The notes below the pieces were generated by a model that was not told the DNA's origin, ran no database searches, and saw nothing but the letters and a program-made list of their open reading frames with translations. Position numbers and translations under genes: made by a program. A DNA stretch of 64,000 bases from an uncultured Prevotella sp. GTDB taxonomy: Bacteria > Bacteroidota > Bacteroidia > Bacteroidales > Bacteroidaceae. Of the stretch, positions 37,665-48,155 are shown one piece after another; position 1 is the first letter of the stretch, and each line of letters starts with the position of its first letter. The DNA is taken from contig CAJOIW010000002.1 of NCBI GenBank assembly GCA_905234845.1, positions 1 through 64,000 of the forward strand, written 5' to 3'.

Positions 37665-39047
37665 ATGAACAAGTTTGTATTTTTTTTAAAGCATGCGATG
37701 TCTCGTGCTGTAAGCTTACTCTATTTCAGCTTTGCTTTTTTGTCGGCAGTGGTTGCCGATGATGTGGCATGGATGAAGACGGAGTTACCAGTAGGTGCAT
37801 CATTTACCTTCGCCACGGGAGTAGGTGAGTATATGGTGGACTGGGGCGACGGCGTGGAGGTCACGTTGACTAGTACGGGCGATCCTGTGACTGGCATGTT
37901 GGCAGGCCAAACAGTAAAACTTTCTGGAGTTTCAATCGATGTCCTGACTTGCAAAGGACAGCAGCTCACGGCGCTTGACTTCTCAAGTGGATCGCAACTG
38001 GCGGTGCTTGATTGCTCTGACAATAGCCTCACTGCGTTGAACCTGTTGAATCAGTCGAAGTTGACGATGCTTGACTGCTCAGACAATCATATTTCGAGTC
38101 TGCGGTTGCCAACCGGGAAAACGCTGGAGGTGCTGATTGCCTCGAGAAATGAGCTGAAGTCGCTGCAGCTGTCTTCAGGGATGAAAACCATTTGGGTGGA
38201 CGGCAATCAACTCAGTAAATTAGCACTGGGGGCACAGGCGCAGGTAGAATCGGTAGTATTCGATGATAATGATGTGAGTACGCTTACGTTGCCTGCGGCG
38301 ATGCCTCAATTGACTGATTTTTGGATGGCCGGTAACCATTTGTCACAGTTAAAGATGGGAAACTGTCCGCTGCTCGAAACGGTGAATGTGGAGGACAATG
38401 GGATGTGGAACTTTGAGATGGGGAGTCAGGAAAGTGAACGAGTGCTGAAACAGGCGTTTCTCGGTGGCAACCATTTCACGTTGGCCAACCTGTTGCCTGC
38501 GACTATGGTGGAAAAATTTTATCCGGGTGAGCAGATGGAATGGCCAACGGAGAAGGAGGTATATGAGGTGGGTGATACGATAGTGTTCCCTGACATGACG
38601 GTGAATGTTCATACGAATGCTCGCATGGCACCAGTATATAAATTAGTGGCATCTAACGGTACTGTGCTTGCCAAAAATAAAGACTACACTTATGGCGCAT
38701 CGCGCTTAGACTCGCACATCATGAAGTTTCTGGTTTCCCAATCATTGCTTATCCATCTCGAGGCAACCAGTAATGTCTATCCGGGCGTGATTATTAAAAG
38801 CGTGCCATTCAAGGTAGTTGAGCATACTACGGGCATTGATCATACGAAATTGCCGACTGGGCAACAGAATAGCATGACCATCGAGAACGATGGTACAGGT
38901 TTAGTCATTACTACTCAAGGAAGCATCCCCATTACTGTTGTTGGCAATGGGGGGCAGCTTTGCTGGAAAGGAGTGGTTGATGGGCGGCAGCGCATACCGT
39001 TGCGTCGTGGTGTTTATGTGGTTAATGGCAGGAAAATAGCATTGTAA
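37665..39047 (+). CDS. secreted leucine-rich-repeat protein with T9SS type A-like C-terminus
   Basis: LAVLDCSDNSLTALNLLNQSKLTMLDCSDNHI repeats; C-terminus LRRGVYVVNGRKIAL. Confidence 0.75.
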   Translation: MNKFVFFLKHAMSRAVSLLYFSFAFLSAVVADDVAWMKTELPVGASFTFATGVGEYMVDWGDGVEVTLTSTGDPVTGMLAGQTVKLSGVSIDVLTCKGQQLTALDFSSGSQLAVLDCSDNSLTALNLLNQSKLTMLDCSDNHISSLRLPTGKTLEVLIASRNELKSLQLSSGMKTIWVDGNQLSKLALGAQAQVESVVFDDNDVSTLTLPAAMPQLTDFWMAGNHLSQLKMGNCPLLETVNVEDNGMWNFEMGSQESERVLKQAFLGGNHFTLANLLPATMVEKFYPGEQMEWPTEKEVYEVGDTIVFPDMTVNVHTNARMAPVYKLVASNGTVLAKNKDYTYGASRLDSHIMKFLVSQSLLIHLEATSNVYPGVIIKSVPFKVVEHTTGIDHTKLPTGQQNSMTIENDGTGLVITTQGSIPITVVGNGGQLCWKGVVDGRQRIPLRRGVYVVNGRKIAL

Positions 39048-39055
39048 CGTGAAAA

Positions 39056-41314
39056 ATGTTTAAAAAGCAAAAGAACATGAAAAAGGCAAACGTAATTATA
39101 TATATACTTTTGCTGTCGGTAATGGCAACCATTAGCAACGCTCAGACTTCTAATGAAGTGCAGACGTTGCTGCTCAGTCACCAACAGCTTAGTTTGAAGA
39201 GCTCAGGGACAACTCGTATAGTGAAGGTGAAGGCTAACAACCCGTATACAGTCACCATGACGGCTGATTGGCTCAGTATGGAGAAGGACGGCAATACGGT
39301 TAGACTGAAAGCCGAAACGAACTATAACAACTATAGTCGACAGGCTACGGTGCTTTTCGCCACAGCCGACGGCTCTCTCAAACGACCGCTTATTGTGGAG
39401 CAGGAAGCCGAAAGCTCTATCAAAGACCTCACATCGAGCAACTCCGAGTTACTCAATCGTTGCAATGCACTCTTTACCGATGAGGCATGGACGGAACTGA
39501 AACCTGAGGTCACACAGGATGATATTGACCGCGTGGGTAATGTTTTTGTTGAGCAATTGGCCACAGCTCTCCTTAACGGAACTTACGACAAGACCTATCG
39601 CGTGAACCGCTTTGACTGTATTCTCTCCACTACAGCACTGGCTGCCCTGTGGTCATGTCCTGGAAAATCATACGATAAGTTCGAGGGTGTCACAGGTATC
39701 CATGTACCTGCAAATACGACTATCGGCGTATGCGTGAGTGGCATACCTTCAAACTTAAGACCGGTTCTAAAGATTGTGGCGTGGTATATAGGTCTTGATG
39801 GCGAGAGTTTCGATGGTGGAGACCCTGTGGTGAAGGAATACTCTCTGCACAATGGTTTCAATCTTATTGATTACAACTATGAATGGGGTGGATTGGCATA
39901 CGTCACTTATTCGGACGATACTGATCCTGAAGCTTACAATCCTATTACTGTACACATTGTTAATGGTATTCAGAATGGTATCCTTACCCCCGACAAGACC
40001 AACGACGAGATGTATGCAATTTGCCAGAATGCTAAAGACTTGCATGTGGATTGTCGAGGTTCCAAAGTACATTCTGTGTGGACGGCCGACGGACTGCTTA
40101 CCAAATGTAAAACTGACAAAGGGTTGCCGAAAGCTTACCATCAGTTGCTTAATATGCTCGACACCGTGGTACAATGGGAACATGATCTACTCGGTTTTAC
40201 CAAGTACGACCGTATACCCAAGAATCACTCTTTTGCCTATACTAACTACACCTACTTCATGTTTCAAGGTGGTCTCGGTGTGAGCTTCCATCACAATCAA
40301 GAGGTAAAAATCCTTAACGTGCGAAACCTGCTCTACACGACCGATGAGCTTTGGGGTATCAGCCACGAATGGGGACATCAGCATCAGATGCATCCTTATT
40401 TCTGCTGGGCTGGTACGGCAGAGATTACCAACAACTTGAACTCCTACTATAACATCATGCGGGTGGGTAATAAGAATAGTGGCTTTACGAAGAACTGGGG
40501 CACGATGCTCAACTATTTTGTTGAGCACAATGGCGGTATGACTAAGAATCTTGCCCGTACGAAGATGAAGGGCAAACAAAGTCACTGGCGTTTCAGTCAG
40601 AAGATGAAGGAAGTGGTAGAGAGTATGACCGACGTGATTCCCTCATTCGCTACTGACCCTATGCATTCGCAGTGTATCTGGGACTTCATCAAGTATGACG
40701 GCAATGACAAATCTCAGCCTGCCGATCCTGTTCTCGCTCTTACGCCTTTCGTCAAACTGCTCACATGGTGTTACATTGATCTCGGCCTTACCGACATCGC
40801 TCCTGACTTCTATGAAAGTCTGCGTCGCATCAGTCAGGAAGGTGGATCGGATATAGAGAAATCTCTGGGGTGGGATAAGTATGAGCTCATCGCGCTGGCG
40901 CAGAACTCGAATGCACTCGGGGCTTATCAAAAATTGGTTGAGGCCTGGCCCACATCATGCTGGGTTGTGGACAATTACCTGAACAACGGCGATGTGGCGG
41001 CAACGTATAACACAACACCATTCGTGCTGAACTACATCCGTAAATGGTCGCGGTTGGCTGGTTACGACCTGACTCCCTACTTCGATGCCTGGGGCTTCTT
41101 CCGTACGGTGGCGATTCATCAGCAGGACTATACTGATGGCTCGTTCATTATGACGCAAGATATGATTGACGAGTTTAAGACCGATATGCAGGCTCTGGTG
41201 GACGACGGCACGTTGAAAGCTCTCTCGGAACAGCAACTGCACGACCTGCTCTATCAAGAGCCGTTCAACACTACCAGCAGGCAAACGTTCAAGACACCAA
41301 CCATACCGAACTGA
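39056..41314 (+). CDS. BACON-domain + M60-like/enhancin-type metallopeptidase
   Basis: HEWGHQHQMHP (HExGH) and N-terminal BACON-like domain (ADWLSMEKDGNTVRLKAETNYNNYSRQATVLF). Confidence 0.88.
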   Translation: MFKKQKNMKKANVIIYILLLSVMATISNAQTSNEVQTLLLSHQQLSLKSSGTTRIVKVKANNPYTVTMTADWLSMEKDGNTVRLKAETNYNNYSRQATVLFATADGSLKRPLIVEQEAESSIKDLTSSNSELLNRCNALFTDEAWTELKPEVTQDDIDRVGNVFVEQLATALLNGTYDKTYRVNRFDCILSTTALAALWSCPGKSYDKFEGVTGIHVPANTTIGVCVSGIPSNLRPVLKIVAWYIGLDGESFDGGDPVVKEYSLHNGFNLIDYNYEWGGLAYVTYSDDTDPEAYNPITVHIVNGIQNGILTPDKTNDEMYAICQNAKDLHVDCRGSKVHSVWTADGLLTKCKTDKGLPKAYHQLLNMLDTVVQWEHDLLGFTKYDRIPKNHSFAYTNYTYFMFQGGLGVSFHHNQEVKILNVRNLLYTTDELWGISHEWGHQHQMHPYFCWAGTAEITNNLNSYYNIMRVGNKNSGFTKNWGTMLNYFVEHNGGMTKNLARTKMKGKQSHWRFSQKMKEVVESMTDVIPSFATDPMHSQCIWDFIKYDGNDKSQPADPVLALTPFVKLLTWCYIDLGLTDIAPDFYESLRRISQEGGSDIEKSLGWDKYELIALAQNSNALGAYQKLVEAWPTSCWVVDNYLNNGDVAATYNTTPFVLNYIRKWSRLAGYDLTPYFDAWGFFRTVAIHQQDYTDGSFIMTQDMIDEFKTDMQALVDDGTLKALSEQQLHDLLYQEPFNTTSRQTFKTPTIPN

Positions 41315-42264
41315 TGTCGATAGGGCTGTTTCTGGTATCGCTTTTTACGCTTGTCGAGCTAAACTGCGAAAATCTGTTCGATACAAGGCACGACTCTCTC
41401 AGGCAAGATACCGAGTTCTTGCCTGAGGGTGCTTATCAATGGACGCCCTCGCGCTACTGGCAGAAGCTGAATAGGGTGGGGCAGACGATTGTGGCCTGTG
41501 GCGGAGAGGGAGATGACTGGCAACTGCCTGATCTCGTGGCACTCTGTGAGGTAGAGAATGACACCGTGTTGCGCGACCTGACAAAGCGGTCGCTCCTACG
41601 CAATGCTCGTTACGAGTATGTGGTAACCGACTCGCCGGACGAGCGCGGTGTCGACGTGGCGTTGCTCTATTCTCCCTTCTCCTTTGCCCTAATTCAACAT
41701 TATAGTCTGCGTGTCCCACTTGTCAAAGACATGCGACCCACGCGTGATGTGCTCTATGTTTCTGGACGTATCGCGGGTGGCGACACGTTGCACATCTTTG
41801 TTGTTCATGCACCGAGCCGCAGTGGGGGCGAACGCGTCACGAGGAGGTTTCGGATGCAGACCTCTGAAGTAGTGGCACAGGCCATCGACTCTATTCGCGC
41901 GGGTTCTCCTGAAGCCCGTATTCTTGTAGCGGGTGATTTCAATGCCTATGCGGGTGAACTCAGTCTGCGACGGCTTGAGACGATAGGGTTGACCGACATC
42001 TCATCTAAGGCGACTGGGCAGAACGGTGCGAAGGCGACCTATAAGTATCATGGGCTCTGGGCCGGCCTCGACCACATCTTCGCCTCGTCTCCACTGTCGT
42101 CCTGCGTATCTGAGTGTTTTGTAATGGATGCTTCCTTCCTTTTGGAACCAGATGAGAAGTATGGTGGCGTTCAGCCTCATCGCAACTACCTCGGCCCGCG
42201 CTACCTTAATGGTTATAGTGACCATTTGCCTCTTGTCGCGCGATTCACGATGTCGCTTCGCTAA
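41314..42264 (+). CDS. endonuclease/exonuclease/phosphatase family protein
   Basis: NCENLFDTRHD, VALCEVEN, VAGDFNAY, GYSDHLPLVARF. Confidence 0.9.
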   Translation: MSIGLFLVSLFTLVELNCENLFDTRHDSLRQDTEFLPEGAYQWTPSRYWQKLNRVGQTIVACGGEGDDWQLPDLVALCEVENDTVLRDLTKRSLLRNARYEYVVTDSPDERGVDVALLYSPFSFALIQHYSLRVPLVKDMRPTRDVLYVSGRIAGGDTLHIFVVHAPSRSGGERVTRRFRMQTSEVVAQAIDSIRAGSPEARILVAGDFNAYAGELSLRRLETIGLTDISSKATGQNGAKATYKYHGLWAGLDHIFASSPLSSCVSECFVMDASFLLEPDEKYGGVQPHRNYLGPRYLNGYSDHLPLVARFTMSLR

Positions 42265-42355
42265 TGAATAATGCATAGACTTGATAACCATAGCCAAAAA
42301 CTAAAAAGCATTGAAAAAAAGAGAAACCAATGTTGGTTGTTCGCAAAATATTGCG

Positions 42356-42363
42356 TAATTTTG
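42356..42363 (+). promoter_or_regulatory. -7 element TAATTTTG for ffh
   Basis: TAnnTTTG consensus 28 bp upstream of ATG. Confidence 0.55.
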
Positions 42364-42390
42364 CACCCGCAAATAAAAAAGGGTTAGAAT

Positions 42391-43734
42391 ATGTTTGAGA
42401 ACTTGAGTGAGCGACTTGAACGAAGTTTCAAGATACTGAAGGGTGAAGGAAAAATCACTGAAATCAACGTCGCTGAAACCATGAAGGATGTGCGTCGTGC
42501 ATTGCTCGATGCCGACGTTAACTATCACGTAGCCAAGGATTTTACCAATCGCGTTAAAGAAAAGGCGCTGGGCATGAATGTGCTCACTGCGGTGAAGCCT
42601 GGGCAGCTCATGGTGAAGCTCGTGCACGACGAGTTGGCTGAATTGATGGGAGGCGAGGCCGTGGGTTTGAACTTGCAGAATCGTCCGGCCGTTATTCTCA
42701 TGTCGGGTCTGCAAGGCTCGGGTAAGACTACGTTCTCGGGTAAGTTGGCCAACATGTTGAAAACGAAGCAGCACCGTCGGCCGTTGCTTGTGGCCTGCGA
42801 CGTCTATCGCCCTGCCGCTATTCAGCAGTTGCATGTGGTAGGTGAGCAGATTGGTGTGCCTGTGTGGTCGGAGCCGGAGTCGAAAGATGTTGTCAGCATA
42901 GCCCGTAATGCCATACAAGAGGCAAAGATGAAGTCATACGATACGGTTATTGTCGATACCGCTGGTCGGTTGGCCATCGACGAAGAGATGATGACCGAGA
43001 TATACAACCTGAAGCAGGCGTTGCAACCTGATGAGACGCTCTTCGTGGTTGACTCGATGACGGGTCAGGACGCAGTGAATACGGCCAAGGAGTTCAATAA
43101 CCGTCTCGATTTCGACGGAGTGGTGCTTACCAAGCTCGATGGCGATACCCGCGGTGGTGCGGCTCTCTCTATTCGCACCGTGGTCACAAAGCCCATCAAG
43201 TTTGTGGGTACGGGCGAGAAGATGGAGGCTATCGATGCCTTCCATCCCTCACGCATGGCCGACCGCATTCTCGGTATGGGCGACATTGTGAGTCTCGTGG
43301 AGCGTGCGCAGGAGCAGTTCGATGAGGAAGAAGCCCGTCGGCTGGAGAAAAAAATCCGTAAGAACAAGTTCGATTTCAACGACTTCCTTGGGCAGATTCA
43401 ACAAATCAAGAAAATGGGCAACATCAAGGACTTGGCTGCGATGATTCCCGGAGTGGGCAAGCAACTCAAAGACCTCGACATCGACGACAATGCTTTCAAG
43501 GGCATCGAGGCCATCATTCAGAGCATGACTCCGAAGGAGCGCGCCAACCCAGAGATATTAAACCAGAGCCGTCGTATGCGTATAGCTAAAGGATCGGGTA
43601 CGAATATCCAGGAGGTGAATAGGTTGCTGAAACAGTTTGAGCAGACGCGTAAGATGATGCGCATGGTGACTGGTGGTGGCATGAAAGGCATGGCAGGTAT
43701 GATGAGGGGCATGAGAGGAATGCCAAAAATGTAG
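42391..43734 (+). CDS. ffh: signal recognition particle protein
   Basis: GLQGSGKTTFSGKLA, DTAGRLAIDEEMM, C-terminal Met-rich M domain. Confidence 0.97.
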   Translation: MFENLSERLERSFKILKGEGKITEINVAETMKDVRRALLDADVNYHVAKDFTNRVKEKALGMNVLTAVKPGQLMVKLVHDELAELMGGEAVGLNLQNRPAVILMSGLQGSGKTTFSGKLANMLKTKQHRRPLLVACDVYRPAAIQQLHVVGEQIGVPVWSEPESKDVVSIARNAIQEAKMKSYDTVIVDTAGRLAIDEEMMTEIYNLKQALQPDETLFVVDSMTGQDAVNTAKEFNNRLDFDGVVLTKLDGDTRGGAALSIRTVVTKPIKFVGTGEKMEAIDAFHPSRMADRILGMGDIVSLVERAQEQFDEEEARRLEKKIRKNKFDFNDFLGQIQQIKKMGNIKDLAAMIPGVGKQLKDLDIDDNAFKGIEAIIQSMTPKERANPEILNQSRRMRIAKGSGTNIQEVNRLLKQFEQTRKMMRMVTGGGMKGMAGMMRGMRGMPKM

Positions 43735-43828
43735 GGAACAGAACTTTCGCAAACCATTTCCTCGGAAATTTTATGCGGAAGTTTTTTATTGAATGTTATA
43801 TATGTAAATTTCTGACAGACAGTGCTAT

Positions 43829-44701
43829 ATGCAAATCATTGACGGAAAAGCAACGGCAACAGCCATCAAGGCTGAGATTGCCGAGGAGGTGAAGAGAATA
43901 GTGGCCGCTGGCGGCAAACGCCCGCACCTGGCCGCCGTGCTTGTAGGGCACGACGGAGGGTCGGAGACATACGTAAAAAACAAAGTGCTGGCTTGTGAGC
44001 AGTGTGGCTTCAAGTCGTCGCTTATCCGTTATGAGGCCAGCATCACCGAGGAGGAACTGCTGTCGTGCGTGTCGCGGCTGAATTGCGATGAGGACGTGGA
44101 TGGCTTTATCGTGCAGCTTCCCCTTCCGAAGCACATCGACGAGCAGAAAATCATTGAGGCTATCGACCCGCGCAAGGATGTTGACGGCTTCCATCCCGAG
44201 AATGTCGGGCGCATGGCCATTGGTCTGCCTTGCTTCATCTCGGCCACACCACTTGGCATCATAACTTTGTTGAAACGTTACAATGTTGAGACGAGTGGGA
44301 AGAAATGCGTCATCCTCGGCCGCTCGAACATTGTGGGTAAACCGATGGCACAGCTTATGATGCAGAAGCAATGGGGCGATGCCACTGTTACGGTCTGCCA
44401 CTCGCGGTCGCAAAACCTTAAGGAGGAATGTCGTCAGGCCGATATCCTCATTGCCGCTATTGGCCGTCCAGGCTTTGTCACAGCCGACATGGTGAAGGAA
44501 GGTGCTGTCGTCATAGATGTGGGCACTACACGCGTGCCTGATGCCTCACGCAAGAGCGGCTACCGGTTGTCGGGCGATGTGAGGTTCGACGAGGTGGCTC
44601 CGAAATGCTCCTATATCACACCCGTTCCAGGTGGGGTGGGACCGATGACCATCTGCTCACTCATGTTGAATACGTTAAAGGCCGGCACTCCCGCTCTATG
44701 A
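43829..44701 (+). CDS. folD: bifunctional methylenetetrahydrofolate dehydrogenase/cyclohydrolase
   Basis: [47 protein letters not shown]. Confidence 0.97.
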   Translation: MQIIDGKATATAIKAEIAEEVKRIVAAGGKRPHLAAVLVGHDGGSETYVKNKVLACEQCGFKSSLIRYEASITEEELLSCVSRLNCDEDVDGFIVQLPLPKHIDEQKIIEAIDPRKDVDGFHPENVGRMAIGLPCFISATPLGIITLLKRYNVETSGKKCVILGRSNIVGKPMAQLMMQKQWGDATVTVCHSRSQNLKEECRQADILIAAIGRPGFVTADMVKEGAVVIDVGTTRVPDASRKSGYRLSGDVRFDEVAPKCSYITPVPGGVGPMTICSLMLNTLKAGTPAL

Positions 44702-44877
44702 CCAGCGAAGAATATTACCTTCTCGGCAACCGATACCGTCGTGAGGGCAAGTGGGCCGAGGCGATGAACTGCTACATGGAGGCCATCGCCATCAACCCCG
44801 ACTCTCCCGCTGTCGAGGCCAAGCAGATGCTCGACGATATCATGAACTTCTACAATAAAGACATGTATAATCCGTAG
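44698..44877 (+). CDS. small TPR-like protein
   Basis: [41 protein letters not shown] overlap with folD. Confidence 0.7.
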   Translation: MTSEEYYLLGNRYRREGKWAEAMNCYMEAIAINPDSPAVEAKQMLDDIMNFYNKDMYNP

Positions 44878-45121
44878 GATGGGTTTGATGATTTATTATT
44901 TGCAATTGTTGTGATAGCTTGTCGTGAAGTAAACATATTTTCACAGTTGGCGTTTTTCTTTTAACGTGGAGAATCGATTTTTTTCAAAAAAATTTTTTGA
45001 GCTCGGGAATTTTTCACGTATGCGTGTGCAGTTTCCCGACCTCACGTTCTGCCCTGTAAACAGGGATGGAATGTGGGAATGCGGCGTGCCGCGTAGGCCA
45101 AGTGTGCAGTTTTTGTTATGT

Positions 45122-45225
45122 GAAAGATATATCTCTCGCTTGCGAGAGGTAAGCTTTCGGGTTCTGAAACACGGTCTTTCAGAGTGCGAAAGACCGTGTT
45201 TCGTGAGGTGAAAGATATGTGTTTC
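45122..45225 (+). repeat. 22-bp-pitch palindrome array, copy D
   Basis: Modules at 45122,45144,45166,45188,45210: GAAAGATATATCTCTC, GAGAGGTAAGCTTTC, GAAACACGGTCTTTC, GAAAGACCGTGTTTC, GAAAGATATGTGTTTC. Confidence 0.96.
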
Positions 45226-45420
45226 GGAAGTGATAAGTAATAAATGAGAGTGAAAAGTGGGCTGAAAAAGCAAAAATGTGTGTTTCTTTCGTATAGAATG
45301 ACAAAAAATCTGAACAGGAAGTGTTAATTTCCAAGTCACCGTTTTAACAAGAATTAACTGCCGGGGATGGTGGTCTTCCAAGATTTGCGTTTTTTCTTTT
45401 CCTGTTTCAAAAATATTCGT

Positions 45421-45428
45421 TACCTTTG
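45421..45428 (+). promoter_or_regulatory. -7 element TACCTTTG
   Basis: TAnnTTTG 30 bp upstream of ferredoxin-subunit start. Confidence 0.6.
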
Positions 45429-45457
45429 CATGGATTTAGCGTTTAGTATTTAGTAAA

Positions 45458-45685
45458 ATGGCAAAGATAAAAGGAGCAATTGTGGTGAACACGGAGCGAT
45501 GCAAGGGTTGTCAGCTCTGCATCGTGGCATGTCCGAAAGATGTGATTGCACTGGCCGACAAACGGGTGAACGTGCATGGCTATCCCTACGTGGAGGCTGT
45601 GCGTCCAGACGATTGTATTGGTTGTGCTTCGTGTGGTATCGTGTGTCCTGACGGGTGTATCACGGTATATAAGAAAAAAGAGTAA
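45458..45685 (+). CDS. 2-oxoacid:ferredoxin oxidoreductase 4Fe-4S (delta) subunit
   Basis: CKGCQLCIVACPKD and CIGCASCGIVCPDG. Confidence 0.9.
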   Translation: MAKIKGAIVVNTERCKGCQLCIVACPKDVIALADKRVNVHGYPYVEAVRPDDCIGCASCGIVCPDGCITVYKKKE

Positions 45686-45706
45686 TGAAGTTAAGAGTTC
45701 AGAATA

Positions 45707-46828
45707 ATGAATAAAGATAAGAATAATGTTAGGGGTGAGGCTGCTGGAGATGTCTTGCTGATGAAAGGCAACGAGGCTATTGCCCACGCGGCTATCCGCT
45801 GTGGTGCCGATGGCTACTTTGGCTATCCCATCACGCCGCAGAGCGAGGTTATCGAGACGTTGGCCGAGCTGAAGCCCTGGGAGACAACGGGCATGGTGGT
45901 GCTGCAAGCTGAGAGCGAGGTGGCCTCCATCAATATGATTTATGGTGGCGCGGGCGCTGGCAAGCGCGTGCTTACCTCATCGTCGTCACCTGGCGTGGCG
46001 CTGATGCAGGAAGGCATCGCCTATATGGCTGGTGCCGAGCTGCCAGGAGTGTTTGTCAACGTGCAACGTGGCGGTCCTGGTCTGGGGACGATACAACCCT
46101 CGCAAAGCGATTATTTCCAGTCGACACGCGGGGGCGGTAATGGTGACTATTATGTCATTGTGCTCGCTCCGAACTCGGTGCAGGAAATGGCCGACTTTGT
46201 GGACTTGGCTTTTGAGTTGGCGTTCAAATATCGTAATCCGGCAATGATACTCTCTGACGGTGTCATCGGGCAGATGATGGAGAAGGTGGTGCTTCCACCG
46301 CAGAAGCCCCGTCGTACGGAGGAAGAAATCAGGCGTGAGTGCCCTTGGGCAACCATTGGGCGTACTCCCGATCGTGACCCAAATATCATCACCTCGCTTG
46401 AACTGAAGCCCGAGGTAATGGAGCAGAAGAATTTGCACCTACAGGAGAAATACCGCCAGATACGTGAGCAGGAGGTGCGCTACGAGACACAGCAGACTGA
46501 CGATGCTGACTACCTCATCGTGGCCTTCGGTAGTGCGGCACGCATTGCTGAGAAGGCAATGGAGATTGCCCGTGAGGAGGGACTGAAGGTCGGCCTATTC
46601 CGTCCCATCACGCTTTGGCCGTTCCCCGAAAAAGAGATTGCTGAAATATCAAAGAATAAGAAAGGCGTGCTCGTAGTGGAAATTAATGCCGGTCAGATGG
46701 TCGAGGATGTGCGGCTTGCCGTGAATGGTGCCGTGCCCGTAGCCCATTTCGGTCGCCTCGGTGGAATCGTCCCTGATCCGGAGGAGATAGTGAAAGCAGT
46801 TCGTGAAAAATTAATGGAAAAAGAATGA
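45707..46828 (+). CDS. 2-oxoacid:ferredoxin oxidoreductase alpha subunit (VorB/KorA-like)
   Basis: GNEAIAHAAIRCGADGYFGYPITPQSEVIE. Confidence 0.93.
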   Translation: MNKDKNNVRGEAAGDVLLMKGNEAIAHAAIRCGADGYFGYPITPQSEVIETLAELKPWETTGMVVLQAESEVASINMIYGGAGAGKRVLTSSSSPGVALMQEGIAYMAGAELPGVFVNVQRGGPGLGTIQPSQSDYFQSTRGGGNGDYYVIVLAPNSVQEMADFVDLAFELAFKYRNPAMILSDGVIGQMMEKVVLPPQKPRRTEEEIRRECPWATIGRTPDRDPNIITSLELKPEVMEQKNLHLQEKYRQIREQEVRYETQQTDDADYLIVAFGSAARIAEKAMEIAREEGLKVGLFRPITLWPFPEKEIAEISKNKKGVLVVEINAGQMVEDVRLAVNGAVPVAHFGRLGGIVPDPEEIVKAVREKLMEKE

Positions 46829-47595
46829 TGGGAAACGAAATAATTTCAAAGGAGAATCTGGTTTACCAGAAGCCTGCGCTGATGAACGACGTGACGATGC
46901 ACTATTGTCCTGGTTGCTCTCATGGTGTAGTGCATAAGCTGGTGGCGGAGGTCATCGAGGAGATGGGTATGGCAGAGAAAACTGTCGGTGTGTCGCCCGT
47001 AGGCTGCGCTGTGTTTGCCTATCGCTACCTTGACATCGACTGGCAGGAAGCCGCACACGGACGTGCTCCCGCTGTGGCAACGGCCATCAAACGGTTGTGG
47101 CCCGACCGTCTCGTTTTCACCTATCAGGGCGATGGCGACTTGGCCTGCATCGGTACGTGTGAGACAATCCACGCCCTTAATCGAGGTGAGAACATCGCGA
47201 TTATTTTTATCAACAATGCCATCTATGGCATGACAGGTGGGCAGATGGCTCCCACAACGCTCATCGGACAAAAAACCTCGACTTGCCCCTATGGCCGCGA
47301 TCCAGAGATACATGGCTATCCGCTCAACATCACTGAATTGGCTGCTAAACTCGACGGTACCTGCTACGTGACTCGCCAGTCAGTGGAGACTGTAGCTGCC
47401 ATACGGCAGGCAAAAAAGGCCATCCGCAAGGCTTTCGAAGCTTCGATGGCAGGTAAGGGATCGTCGCTCGTGGAAATTGTCTCCACCTGTAACTCAGGCT
47501 GGAAACTCTCACCAGTAAAAGCCAACGAATGGATGAAAGAGAATATGTTCAAGAAATATGTCAAAGGAGATATAAAAAACACAATAGACGAATGA
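46825..47595 (+). CDS. 2-oxoacid:ferredoxin oxidoreductase beta subunit, TPP-binding
   Basis: CPGCSHGVVHKL, GDGDLACIGTCETIHALNRGENI. Confidence 0.94.
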   Translation: MMGNEIISKENLVYQKPALMNDVTMHYCPGCSHGVVHKLVAEVIEEMGMAEKTVGVSPVGCAVFAYRYLDIDWQEAAHGRAPAVATAIKRLWPDRLVFTYQGDGDLACIGTCETIHALNRGENIAIIFINNAIYGMTGGQMAPTTLIGQKTSTCPYGRDPEIHGYPLNITELAAKLDGTCYVTRQSVETVAAIRQAKKAIRKAFEASMAGKGSSLVEIVSTCNSGWKLSPVKANEWMKENMFKKYVKGDIKNTIDE

Positions 47596-48134
47596 AGACA
47601 GAGATTATCATAAGTGGTTTCGGAGGCCAGGGCGTGCTCTCGATGGGTAAGATTCTGGCTTACTCTGGACTCATGGAAAACAAAGAAGTTACTTGGATGC
47701 CGGCTTATGGACCCGAACAACGTGGTGGAACTGCCAATGTGACAGTTATTGTGAGTGATGAGCGCATCTCATCACCCATTCTCAGCCGCTACGATGTGGC
47801 CATCGTGTTGAACCAGCCATCGTTTGAGAAGTTTGAACCCAAAGTGAAGTCTGGAGGTATTCTCATCTACGACGGTTTTGGTATACTCAATCCTCCGACA
47901 CGCACCGACATCACCGTCTATCGCATTGATGCGATGGACAAAGCTGCTGAGATGAAGAATGCTAAGGTGTTCAATATGATTGTTTTGGGCGGACTGCTCA
48001 AGGTTTGTCCTGTAGTGAGCACAGATGGATTGCAAAAAGCACTTTATAAGAGCCTGCCCGAACGCCATCACCCCCTCATCCCACTTAATATGCAGGCCGT
48101 AGAGGAAGGCATGGAGATTATCAGGAAGACATAA
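47592..48134 (+). CDS. 2-oxoacid:ferredoxin oxidoreductase gamma subunit
   Basis: IISGFGGQGVLSMGKILAYSGL, YGPEQRGGTANVTVIVSDE. Confidence 0.93.
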   Translation: MKTEIIISGFGGQGVLSMGKILAYSGLMENKEVTWMPAYGPEQRGGTANVTVIVSDERISSPILSRYDVAIVLNQPSFEKFEPKVKSGGILIYDGFGILNPPTRTDITVYRIDAMDKAAEMKNAKVFNMIVLGGLLKVCPVVSTDGLQKALYKSLPERHHPLIPLNMQAVEEGMEIIRKT

Positions 48135-48155
48135 AGATAAAAAGAAATACTCAAT

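Noticed and set aside
43741-43788. Strong terminator after ffh
   Set aside because: Only a loose AACTTTCGC...GCGGAAGTT pairing with a long loop before T-tract; not convincing enough to list as a feature.
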